A stretch of DNA of 63,578 nucleotides from Zygnema cylindricum (taxonomy: Eukaryota > Streptophyta > Zygnematophyceae > Zygnematales > Zygnemataceae). The position numbers and the translations under genes were made by a program. Shown piece after piece: positions 14,176 to 23,760 of the stretch (position 1 is its first letter; each line of letters opens with the position of its first letter). Location of the stretch: NCBI GenBank assembly GCA_037447655.1, contig JBBHKE010000417.1, positions 188,001 through 251,578 on the forward strand, written 5' to 3'. The notes beneath the pieces are model-generated. The model had not been told where the DNA came from. It did not search any database and saw only the letters and a list, made by a program, of their open reading frames with translations.

Positions 14176-14383
14176 TACACCGCCACTCGTTATTAGCGTT
14201 GTGTACGCTAATTCCGTCCTGCTTTTTTTTTTTATTATTCTCCATTAGTGTAGTTCATTCTATTTTTTTCTTTATTCTATTTAGGGTTATTTTCAGTACG
14301 TTGTCTCTTAAATAGAGTGGTGTACGGTAAGTGTTAGACCGTACATAAATGTACCTTTTAACGTTAAAAAGTACAATAAATTA

Positions 14384-14395
14384 GTTTTAGTAACC
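14384..14395. repeat. Target-site duplication, left copy
   Basis: GTTTTAGTAACC occurs here and again at 16371-16382, immediately bounding the retrotransposon fragment. A 12-bp duplication is normal for target-primed reverse transcription. Confidence 0.85.
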
Positions 14396-14397
14396 CT

Positions 14398-16092
14398 TTG
14401 TTTGCCCTTGCTCATTACCGGGCCCTTCGAGCTTCCGCGGCTGCTTTTCCATCTTGCCTCTTCCCTTCAGTTGCGGACGACACACACATTATCGGTCCTT
14501 GGGACCAAGTTATACCGGCCTATACCTTTTTCAAGAATCGTTTGGCCGAACTCAATCTTTCTGTCCAACCCACTAAGTTTGTTGTGTGGTCCCCCAGTGC
14601 TTTTCCTCCTTTCATTCCACCTCCTGGTTTTCAGACTCCTCCTCCATCCGAAGGCATTCGGGTGCTAGGTTGCCCTCTCGGTTCTGATCTATACATCAAG
14701 CAATTTCTTGATTCTGCTCTTCAGACAGATTTGTCCCATGTGGATGACCTTCCTAACCTTTCCGATCCCCAAGTGGCTTTTGCACTTTTAACCAGGTGTT
14801 TCCCCCATCGCCCCTCCTACCTTACTCGTACTTCCCCTCCCACTCCTACTTTTGTGTCGTCCCTTTCTGCATTTGACGATCGGCTCATGGACGTGCTTCA
14901 TTCTTTGTTAGGTCGTGGGGCTTTTGATCGTGAGTCTGGGCCTGCAGCCCGTATCCAGGCCAGTCTTCCAGTCTCTGCAGGTGGTTTGGGTTTACTGTCG
15001 ACGGCCCGTGTTGCCCCCGCTGCCTATTTGGGAAGTTGGTGCCTTGTTGCCTCCACTATTGTCTCTCGTTTTTTGGCTGGGGACACTCCTATTCTTGCTA
15101 CTGTGGTACCCCGAGTTTCGGACGGTGTGCTCGCCTTCCAGCGGTCCCTTCTCGATGCATCTCGTTCTCTTCCTCCTGCTGCTATCGCGGATATGCCAGT
15201 TCTCTCCACTCTTGTTTCAACATCAGTTGCACGTGTTCAAGAATCCATTTCTGATAAGGTTGTCGCCACTATTAAGTCTGAGTTTCTCGAGGCGCTTCCT
15301 TCTGATACTTCGCGTGCACGCTTTCTTTCCTGTGGCGGACCGGGTTCCGGAGCTTGGCTATTGGCTATCCCTATCTTATCTACTCTCCGATTCACCCCGG
15401 CTCAATTCACCACGGCCCTTAGGTTTCGGCTTGGCCTCCCTCACCCACCTTTGCTTGGCTCGCTTGTTTGCTCTTGTGACCACGTTCTTGATCCCGACGG
15501 CATTCATTTGCTTCGTTGCTCCCACGGAGGCGAGTTGATTCAGGCGCACGACACGATTCGAGACACCATTGCTACTATCGCTTCCGAGGGAGGATATTCT
15601 GTCCGTCGGGAAGTTTCCCACATTATTCCTTCCCGTCGGATTGACATTGTATTACTTGATGGTGCGCGTCGTACATTCGGTGACGTTGTTTTGGCAAACC
15701 CTACTTCTGATACTGTTGTTAGTCGGGCAGCTCGACATGTGGGCGTGGCCGCACGCGACGCGGCTAGGAGGAAGGAGCGTGATTATGCCCATCGCGATGC
15801 TATGGATGGTTTCATTCCGATGGCGGTGGAGATATTTGGTTGTTTGGGTGTGGCTTTGGACGAGTTTCTCCGTGCTTGTGGTCGGCGTTCGTTTGAGCGG
15901 CGGGGACCTGGGAGCCCTTCTGTTTCAGTACTTACTTCTTTTTACCGTCAACGTTTATCAGTGGCCCTTCAGCGAGTGCAGGCTTCTATCCTCCTTGGAT
16001 CGTCTATTGCGGCTATGGATCGTCGACGTGTCCCGGAACTCCCGCCTCGTGCTCCTCCGGGGTTCGGGGACTTACGTGGTTGCTTTGCATAG
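14398..16092 (+). pseudogene. C-terminal half of a non-LTR retrotransposon polyprotein (RT end, CCHC, RLE)
   Basis: Open for about 564 codons with no stop; the 5' edge is the truncation point, so there is no native start codon. Residues 25-28 read VADD, the RT catalytic box, followed by a PTKFVVWSP block (motif D) and VLGCPLGSD (motif E). Motifs A and B are missing, so RT cannot work. C358, C360, H370 and C374 form a CX1CX9HX3C knuckle. Downstream, D416 and D429 are separated by 12 residues in the arrangement of the restriction-like endonuclease found in the R2, R4, NeSL and CRE groups, rather than the APE type of common plant L1 elements. A clade within that set cannot be chosen by eye. The long intact frame suggests a young insertion. 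Confidence 0.75.
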
Positions 16093-16297
16093 ATTTTTAG
16101 TTATGTTAGGGTTTTGTTGTTAGGTGTTAGCTTTTTCTTTTGGTGTTTCGTTTGTTGTTTTTTGCTTTTTTGGGTGTTTTCCGACTACTAGTTGTCATTT
16201 TGTGGTTTCGTTGCTTTTGCCTTGCTTATCGTTTTTGTTTTTTCCCCCAACATATAGTTTTTCAATTTTTGCCGTGCTACTTCTCTTTTGTTCCCCA

Positions 16298-16370
16298 TGA
16301 ACTTAGATGGTTTACCATCGCGCTTTTTAATAAAGTCAGCCCCCTTTTTTTTTTTTTTTTTTTTTTTTTT
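16298..16370 (+). repeat. Conserved 3' tail of the non-LTR family
   Basis: Holds a near-perfect hairpin (GATGGT TT ACCATC), then CGCGCTTTTTAATAAAG, a short C run and 26 T. The AATAAA could serve polyadenylation. The same block occurs at 17430-17480 (minus) and 62571-62630 (plus), so it is a conserved terminus and a good probe for the family. Confidence 0.75.
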
Positions 16371-16382
16371 GTTTTAGTAACC
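16371..16382. repeat. Target-site duplication, right copy
   Basis: GTTTTAGTAACC, identical to 14384-14395. Confidence 0.85.
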
Positions 16383-16841
16383 GCGGACGCATGAGAATGT
16401 GCGTTCTAAAAAGGAAAAGAAACCAGGTCGTAAAAAATCCCGCTCGCACATATTCGTCCGACAGCCGCGTTTCGACCGTGTGAATGTACGATTTGTGTAC
16501 GATTTGTCAGATTTTGTACGGATACCTATATTAGTGTAAGCATGTTTGCGACCGACATTTGTTTTTTCAAAGATCCAAATTACCATAACCAAACAATTAG
16601 AATGTATGATTTTTTCCAAAATTTTCAAATTCTTAAATAGCGTACACCACGGTAATTACTTTTATACGCTAAAAAAACTTACACGCTAATAACGATTGGC
16701 GGTGTAGTTCCTCTGAACCATCAAAATGTACGAACTAAAAAATATATTGTAGTACCGTACAACAGTAGTACAAGAAAAATGAATTGAACAATAAAATACT
16801 CGTACTGCACGAAAACAACAGACTAACAGCATACTAAATCG

Positions 16842-17049
16842 TAGTGTTGGGTATCGGGTAGTTTCATATCGCGATAATTTCGATATTCGATATATCGAAT
16901 ATCGATCGAGCAGATTCCTCGATATATCGTACCGGGACCAACATAAAATATCGCGATATATATCGCAAAAATTGCATATCCGTACAGTCAGAGTACGGAA
17001 AACCGTACGAAAAAGATTCGGAGAATCGTACGAAAAATCGTACGGATAT

Positions 17050-17080
<31 letters not shown>

Positions 17081-17092
17081 ACACACTGAGCG

Positions 17093-17126
<34 letters not shown>

Positions 17127-17281
17127 GGAAAAAAATTGTAAAATTTTCATTTTCGATATATCGTCGATACGATATATCGGCGATATATCGCGATAATTTG
17201 AAATTCGATATATCGAATATCGGGTACATGAAATTCGATATATATTGAATATCGGCAATGGGTCCTCGATACCCAACACTA
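16842..17281. mobile_element. hAT-like MITE with poly-C/poly-G core
   Basis: Perfect 15-bp inverted ends TAGTGTTGGGTATCG / CGATACCCAACACTA. The 8-bp flanks are CTAAATCG (16834-16841) and CTAACTCG (17282-17289), 7 of 8 identical. The inside is packed with self-complementary TCGATATATCG-type motifs around a central C30...G31 inverted run. It has no coding capacity. The terminus TAGTGTTG and the central C/G run are shared with the element at 9591. Confidence 0.85.
17051..17124. repeat. C30-spacer-G31 inverted homopolymer
   Basis: Thirty C (17051-17080), a 13-base spacer, then 31 G (17094-17124). It can fold into a very stable GC hairpin or into quadruplex and i-motif structures. Exact run lengths may be affected by sequencing error. 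Confidence 0.9.
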
Positions 17282-17429
17282 CTAACTCGAATATAAGTTC
17301 GAACTTTTATATATTGAACTATGCGTTGCATTGTGTAAAGATGCACACTAAATGTATTTTATGACGGAACTGCTCCAATTCCGGGTCCTCACTGTTCGTT
17401 GTACGAAGGTCCAGTGCGGTGAACCATAA

Positions 17430-17490
17430 AGAAGCCCCGACTTTATTAAAAAGCGCGATGGTAAATCATCTAAGTCCATGGGAACAAAAA
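17430..17490 (-). repeat. Solo 3' tail of the non-LTR family, inverted
   Basis: The reverse complement reads TTTACCATCGCGCTTTTTAA then TAAAGTCGGGGC, matching the tail at 16298. No RT or endonuclease sequence follows, so this is a very short 5'-truncated copy or a fragment. Confidence 0.65.
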
Positions 17491-17581
17491 GAGGCAGCAA
17501 CTAGTATTTTTGAAAGCAGCAAGTAGCGTAGATCCGTGTTAAGTGAGGAATTAATCTGGTTAGTTTTTATGTTGCCTGCAG

Positions 17582-18195
17582 TTTCGAGAGAGTATTCCAG
17601 CATTTGTCGGTCTCCGTCCTCGGAAAGATGTTTTCCCATATTTTTTCCAGCGTGTTCTGACTCTCAAGGTGTGACTGGAGAGACATTACTTTTCTGATTA
17701 GAGGGCTAATTTTTCCAAATTAGTTGATGTGAGCAATGGGTGATTAAAACCTGTCACACATTCTTGTGAATATGGGTCGTCGACTGTGATGGTCAATGTC
17801 ATTGGATGGTTCAGAACTTGTACGGATGCCCAAATGCCGGGATGAAGTGCATGAAAACAACAAAAATGTCAATTTATGAAAAGAGTAACTATCTACTTTT
17901 TATGATTAACTGTTTCCAGGTGCGAGCCTCTTTCCCTGATTGAAACATCTTTTATCCGTGTGTACTGGCATGAGAGTGTAGATTGTCTTTATAACTCATT
18001 GCTTTCTGGTTGTAGAACAAGAGCTCTGCCTGGGCTTGATTTTGAGGTGAGCAAAAACAAGATTGATTGTTTAAAGGTTCAAAAGAGCAGACTCATTGGG
18101 CGTTAATGCTGGTATTTGGTATATATTCACGACCGCAGTTACTGCAGCTTGTAGGGTTACCCCTGTGGCATGTACTTTCTGAACCGCGACTCAGA
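17582..18195 (+). pseudogene. Decayed exons resembling the helicase Aquarius (AQR)
   Basis: Exon-like 17582-17668 (acceptor CCTGCAG, donor AAG|GTGTGA) encodes a 29-residue stretch starting FRESIPAFVG and ending RKDVFPYFFQRVLTLK, similar to the AQR block around FRENVAAW...DRKDVF...LERVLRLK. A second stretch from 17920 (CEPLSLIETSF...) and a third at 18139-18195 (LLQLVGLPLWHVLSEPRLR) follow in the order expected from the AQR N-terminal region, but their phases do not join into one frame. AQR has about 1500 residues and nothing else of it is seen. Most likely a pseudogene fragment copied here. Confidence 0.4.
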
Positions 18196-20090
18196 GTAAG
18201 TTGGTTCCCCTTTTTTTTCTATTTTGGTTATCACTTCCTTCATGTCTTTTCTGTACGTGCTCTTAGACAGGCATGGTCTGTTATTTTTGGTTTTTTTGCA
18301 ATATTGTTAGCTTTTTCTGTAGAGGAAGCTACACATTTCGTAAAGTCTGCTATAACTGTTGGCATTAAACAGTTCGTTGCCACAATGATTCCAGCCATCA
18401 AATTGAGGTTTGGACCTGGGTTTTAAGTTTTCTCATTGCACATCTAAACCCACTGCTGAAGAAACGCGCTGGCCCCATCGCTAACATCTATGCTAATGTT
18501 GTTTTTTTTTGTTGTTTCATAGTTACTCTATTGAAGCAAGCACATGTCTTGATCGCCATAAAGTAAAGTGAACAGGTGTAACACATGAAATTATGATTTT
18601 TGTAAACTACAATCTACAGTTTATTACTAATAGGAGCACTCATATTGAATAAGAAACGGGCAATTGTTGTTTGATGTGTCTGAGGAGTTGTCCTCATAGT
18701 TGAATTAATTACGAGCTGGAGATAAAATGTTTCTCTACGTCAACATAAACCGCATATTCTTTCTTCATGGACCGCCCTCTACCTGCACTAAAAAATAGTT
18801 TTATTTGCGTTAGTGAAGCAACAATGCCACGCTTTTACAATCTGTCATTTGAATCACCTCGTGTGTAGATCCTGCTCTTTTAGGATCTTGCCCGAAATAT
18901 GTTACGTACTTTTTTTTGAACATACCATTACTTGTTTCTTCTGGTACAAGTGAATTTTCAGAATTTCCTTGTATACTTTCCCACGAAGGTTTGCTTTCAA
19001 TTAGCAGTCAGATGCTAAGAAGAAAAAGTCAGAGGAACACAGTAAAAAACCATTCTTGACGAATGCATATGTCGCGAATGGTTGGGCTTAAAGATCATTG
19101 CTCTTGCCGAATATATCACCCAATCTAGGGTAAACTTGTTAAAACAATATACGGATATGAATGATGAACGGATTCATGCAATGGCATCCATGCTTGTGAT
19201 CAACCAGTAGAACAAACTACAGAAAGACTGGGACTAAATGACGATTGTTCACACTGATGATCAGGACATGTCACGGGACATGTCAAAAGTCTTTCAGATT
19301 CACAAAAGAACCTATGGACAAATTTTCACAAACAAGCAAGATATTGTTCTGGGACAAACACACGAAGAAAGAGGCCCAACCAATGCACAGTGAGTGTGAT
19401 TTTCAAGCAACTCACAGCTCCCAGCTAGTGATCCACAGCTTCAATAGAAAAAACACAATCCCCTTGTAGTCTAAGGCATTACTGCGTTCACACCTGGTAT
19501 CTACAAGCATACAGGTATTCTGTGCATACCAAGATGTATAAACGTTCGTCACAACTTATATCTCTGAAAAAAATGAGATCTTGATCCATCACATTCAGTT
19601 GTAGGAAGACATATATTTAAAATCTATTCCTTTTTCATACTTTCAACCTTTTTAATTCATTGAGTCTCCATAATATTACATAGGTGATGATGACACACCC
19701 TCGGCGACTTCAGGTCCAACCCCCAAAATCTGCCCCCTGAGATACCATCAGTGGTATAGTAATGGTTTGTCACTATGCCCATGAATTGTTTCAAGAACTG
19801 ACTGGTGTGAGCTTTACTATAGTGTGATTAATTTCCAATCAGTTCCAGCGAACATAAGTTGTGAAATGTTGGAAGACGAGTGGTAATAAAACCATTAATC
19901 TCATTAACACTATTTTGGGGTAAAAAAACAGTCATTGAATCAGCGTTGTCAACAATAATAACTCTTAGTGGTCTACTAGCCTTGAAATAAACGCATGCCT
20001 TCTTTTTGCAAACAGCCCCTAGATGATTACAACCATCTAGTCTTAAAAAAAGCGTTAGGCAAGTAGACTCGATGATAAACTACACCATGA
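18196..20090. other. Intergenic, no gene recognised
   Basis: AT-rich. Short open stretches show no domain, no splice structure and no similarity I recognise. Confidence 0.4.
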
Positions 20091-20309
20091 ATCGCTTGAA
20101 TCTATATTAGCATTAATGTCACTAGTTTGGACCCGGATTGTTTTGCCCCCTCTGAACATAAAATAGCGCTAACAATACGAAGTGTTTGAACACTAGTCCT
20201 TTCCACTGTTCAGAATCGTCCACATCTTTCGTGTCAGAAGTAAAATTGCTAACACTAACATAGTTCTCATGCTAACTATTTTCTAACGCTAATATTAATT
20301 CACGGTGTA
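20091..20309. mobile_element. TA-flanked MITE, family 1
   Basis: Left end TACACCATGAATCGCTTGAA and right end complementary to TACACCGTGAATTAATATTA, with TA at both borders. The left end is eroded. The inside keeps repeated GCTAACA/GCTAATA motifs typical of the family. Confidence 0.6.
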
Positions 20310-20830
20310 ATGCGAGACCAACCCTACTCCAAAGTCCAGGGGCTGTGCCTAGGATTTTTGTCCTCACACAATTGTTCCATACATTAGATACATACAATGA
20401 GACAGTCCAAATTGTTCAAAACAACTTGATAGATGGTTGAGAACACCATTATTGCGAGGAATTTCACAGTGAAAAGAAAGTGCTTACAAGTAGAATTGGC
20501 AATGAACCACGCTGTTTATTTCCTTTGCATAAATGTCCTACAGCTCCGAACTTTTGCCACAATAAACATGAATACAGATAATTAAATAAGTAAACTCAAA
20601 TCCAACAAAAGTAAGTGTATGATAGTAGTACTGTACATTTAGTTAAAACACCTATACTATTCCAAGGTTTCTATAAGCGTGTCGTTTTTCAGGTTATTGA
20701 AAGACTTCACACTCGGTGTTCAATATCAGTAAATATGGACATTATTATTCTTGTAAAAAGTACAGAATGTGCAGCTACATCACATTTGGTTTCATCTTGT
20801 AGCCATGTTATTTGTTGCGAATCACAATTT

Positions 20831-22883
20831 TTACAAAGACCTCTCATAATCCAAGTTGGCGTATTTGTTGATGGCCTCCATAATCTTAGTTTTCTCCCTA
20901 GTTGGGAATTTGTCGACCAAGACGCCACCAGAATAAAAGTAAAACAGTGGAACAACCTACACATACACACACACACACACACACACAAAAGACCGATTTC
21001 AATTAGAAGGCAATATTAAGCATAAAAAAAAAAATCAGTGACAATTGACAAACGAATAAATGAAAGTTGACTTGGGGCAATCCTTTCCAAACTCCAACAG
21101 TCACCACTTGCACGAGAAAGAGAAACTGAGGAGTTAGACTAACAAATGTAAGCTAGGTGAGGTTAAGTTCGGCAAAGTCACATTTGAAAGATCAGAATGA
21201 CCGCCAATTATACAAAAGGGAAAGACTTTGTGACAAAATGCTTCCTCGGATCTAGCTGGAGGAAAGGTAACATATTAAGATGCAGAATCTACCGCTGTAA
21301 TCCAACAGATGCACATAAAAAGCACAATTGGGTGGAACATGAAAACGGTGTTGGAGCGACGTACTTTCGTTTCTACAAAATCTTAAACATTTAAATGCTC
21401 AGGCAAGCTCCTTTAACTTAAAAAAGATATTTCAGAAAAGCTTTCCAAAAAAAGTACTTTTAAAGTAGGTTGTCAACATGCTCCATAGCCTGAATGCTTG
21501 TGACTATATCCTCACCTTGATTCGAAAATCTTCGGCTATTTCAGACTGCTCTTCATACTCGTCCATCACCTGACACAGGGAAAACCAGACAAACAAAAAA
21601 ACTTAAATTTCTAAGCCACTCCTGCAAAAGTGTCTTACGAAGGAAGAGAGCTCTCTCTGAAGACCACATGAAGTACATTACTAAACGGCTGACAAAAACT
21701 TGTGACAATTTTTTTTAGAAAACTGTGTATGTCAGATAGAAGTCACTTCTTCCATTTCACCATCCGTAAGAGTAAAAACTGCAAGGGTGGTCGTCAAAGC
21801 AAACAATAGGCAGCACAGAGGCATGTAAAAAGGGCAGTCCCAAAGATGCCAATTATGACTAAGGCCAAGTTAAAAAAAGGAGCAATGTTCAGGAATTTTC
21901 CAAAAAACTTTTATCATTTTCAAAGAAAAACTAGAGACTGGAACCGAAACCTCCTCAGGAAAACAATTTTCATGCAAAAACAAAAAAAGAAAACGCTCAG
22001 CATCAATAACAGAATTTAACATCCAATGTCATGGACAAGATATTACTCCCCACATCCGTCCTACACGTGTTAAGTTCGTCCAAGCCGGATCCATTCCCCG
22101 AGGGCATGCAATTACGAACTTTTGTACCCAGAAGAAAAAAACGACTTTGAACTTCAAGCAAGTATTGCATAACTAACCCTTGTTAATTGCCTAATTCTTC
22201 CAAAAAACATAGAAGCAGCAGTCAAAAAATGTGGCACTAGATAGACTCCGCAGCAATAAAATCAAAAGCCGGTTAATTTACGTCATGCTTTACGAGTTTT
22301 TTGAGGAGTTGAGACTGACGTTGTGCTTGAGAAACACGACGGGACGATTAGCCTCAGCCTCGCCTTTGCAGAGCTTCATAAATCCACGTTCTATATACTT
22401 GCAGCTACCGCAAGCGGTCCTATAAAAGTCTACAACCAGTAAAGATTTTCTCTCCTTGGTTTGAGCAATTGCGTGATCAAGCTCTTCCCGGGTGAAGATT
22501 TGTCGAACACATTCTACAGGACACAGACAATCGTCTTCCTCGACTTGTTCAGGAGCAGCTTGAGGGACAGACATGTTGCCGCGATCAATTTTGATAGCAG
22601 CTAGAGGCTGGAAGAGTGACGACATCCGACGAGGATGATGAAGGGGTTTCTGAAATTGAAAAAATCGTCCATTTTTTTGTATATCTCCTGTCCGTTGACG
22701 ATCCAGGAAGGATTCGGCAACATCATGTTGTTGCAAACTTACTTTTGATTTCTGCAAATTCTGCAGTTTTGCAGACAGAGGCTTGCAGATGCAGGTACTT
22801 CTATGAGAAATATGTTTCACTTGTAAAGAATGATCAATTCCTTTCGTAAAGCGTGAGTCAGTAAAATTAGCAGAAGATGTCAT
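20831..22883 (-). CDS. Chloroplast thioredoxin-like protein (At1g07700 / thioredoxin-like 4 type)
   Basis: Three exons: 22883-22320, 21569-21516 and 20956-20831, with GT-AG borders, all phase 0, giving 247 residues. The start ATG at 22883 heads an uncharged-to-basic, Ser/Thr-rich leader that fits a plastid transit peptide. The conserved part starts around CPVECV, then runs VVDFYRTACGSCKYIERGF with redox motif C-G-S-C in place of C-G-P-C. Further on are FLKHNVMDEYEEQSEIAEDF across the first splice and VVPLFYFYSGG across the second, matching the Arabidopsis At1g07700 protein in order and spacing. The cis-proline site (IKVVPLF) is present. Expected role: thiol-disulfide exchange in the chloroplast; the partner is not known from sequence. 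The gene stands head to head with the MSRA gene at 23761. Confidence 0.9.
20965..20986. repeat. (AC)n microsatellite at a splice acceptor
   Basis: On the minus strand this is a GT repeat just upstream of the acceptor GTAG of the last thioredoxin-like exon, where a pyrimidine tract would normally be. Length variation here could affect splicing. Confidence 0.8.
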
Positions 22884-23760
22884 TGCTGGACGCAGTTGTA
22901 ACCTTCAAATGGATCGGTATGCGGAATGGAGAATCTCAGAGAGAGGCAACTAAAAAAAGAGAAGCGATACAAGGATTGGAGCTGACAGCGATCGCTTTGA
23001 ACGAATATCGTTCACATTTAACAGTGTGGAAGCCTTTGGTTGCGGAAATGTCTTTTGTTGGCTTTTGCAGGGGTGTTCACGCACGCACGAGTACAGCACC
23101 AGGGTCCTACAGCCCACACCGAGTTTTGTTTACCATTCAGAATCGACGATTGCTGGACGTCCAGCGGTCCAGGAGACGCCTTTTCTTTGAGGAAGTCCAA
23201 AGTCGAACCAACACGTAAAGGTACATCGCAAATACCGAGTGACGTAGTCAAAGTACCACGTATCGTACAGATATTTGTATCTCTCGTATGTTGTAATGTG
23301 CGAAAGTGGATGGAAATTCTATGCATGGTCGACCCACGTGTAATGCACGTAAAATCCTGGTTTAATTCTTATATAATACGTAGGCACTAAATATAGACTT
23401 TCCATGCGCTCTCGCACTTTTTAACTATGATAGTTGTGATACGTTTCAAAGTTTCAATACCGTAAATAGTATTGTTATACGGACCCCTATTGTACACCAT
23501 GTATCGTACGGTGTACCGTGTTGGGGTGAGATTGGGAGGGACCAATTCTGATTCGCCGGCAGGCGCTCCTGAAAAGTGGGAGAACTGGCGCACCAGTCGC
23601 TTGGGAATGGGAGTCAAAGCCGAGAAGTGACCTTGAAATTTCCAAGGGCAGGCGGTATACGCGTGAGTATCAATGAGTGCCGAAAGTAGCCTGTGCTAGT
23701 CGATATTTCCACTTATCTTAAAATTGATTAGAAAAACAGATGCTTCTGTAGGCAGAGACG
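22884..23760. promoter_or_regulatory. Shared divergent intergenic region
   Basis: 877 bp between the start codons of the thioredoxin-like gene (leftward) and the MSRA gene (rightward). It must contain both 5' UTRs and promoters. AT-rich stretches such as CTTATATAATACG near 23370 could be TATA-like, but I cannot assign them. No transposon of the recognised families lies here. Confidence 0.5.

Larger units (their letters stand above)
14396..16370 (+). mobile_element. 5'-truncated non-LTR retrotransposon with restriction-like endonuclease
   Basis: Bounded by exact 12-bp target duplications. It starts abruptly inside an RT gene, the usual sign of 5' truncation. After the ORF come a ~280-bp 3' UTR with the hairpin GATGGTTTACCATC, then AATAAAGTCAGCCCCC, then 26 T. 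Ending in T on the sense strand is unusual; most LINEs end in A. Two further copies of the same 3' tail lie at 17430 (minus) and 62541 (plus). Confidence 0.8.
14176..16706. mobile_element. TA-flanked family-1 element split by a retrotransposon
   Basis: Left end TACACCGCCACTCGTTATTA and right end complementary to TACACCGCCAATCGTTATTA, with TA at both borders. Without the insert (14396-16370 plus one target duplication) about 540 bp remain, AT-rich and without an ORF. The element is therefore older than the retrotransposon inside it. Confidence 0.65.

Noticed and set aside
16686-17346. Minus-strand open frames of 160-197 codons with poly-Pro and poly-Gly
   Set aside because: They read through a hAT-like MITE and its C/G run; no coding meaning.
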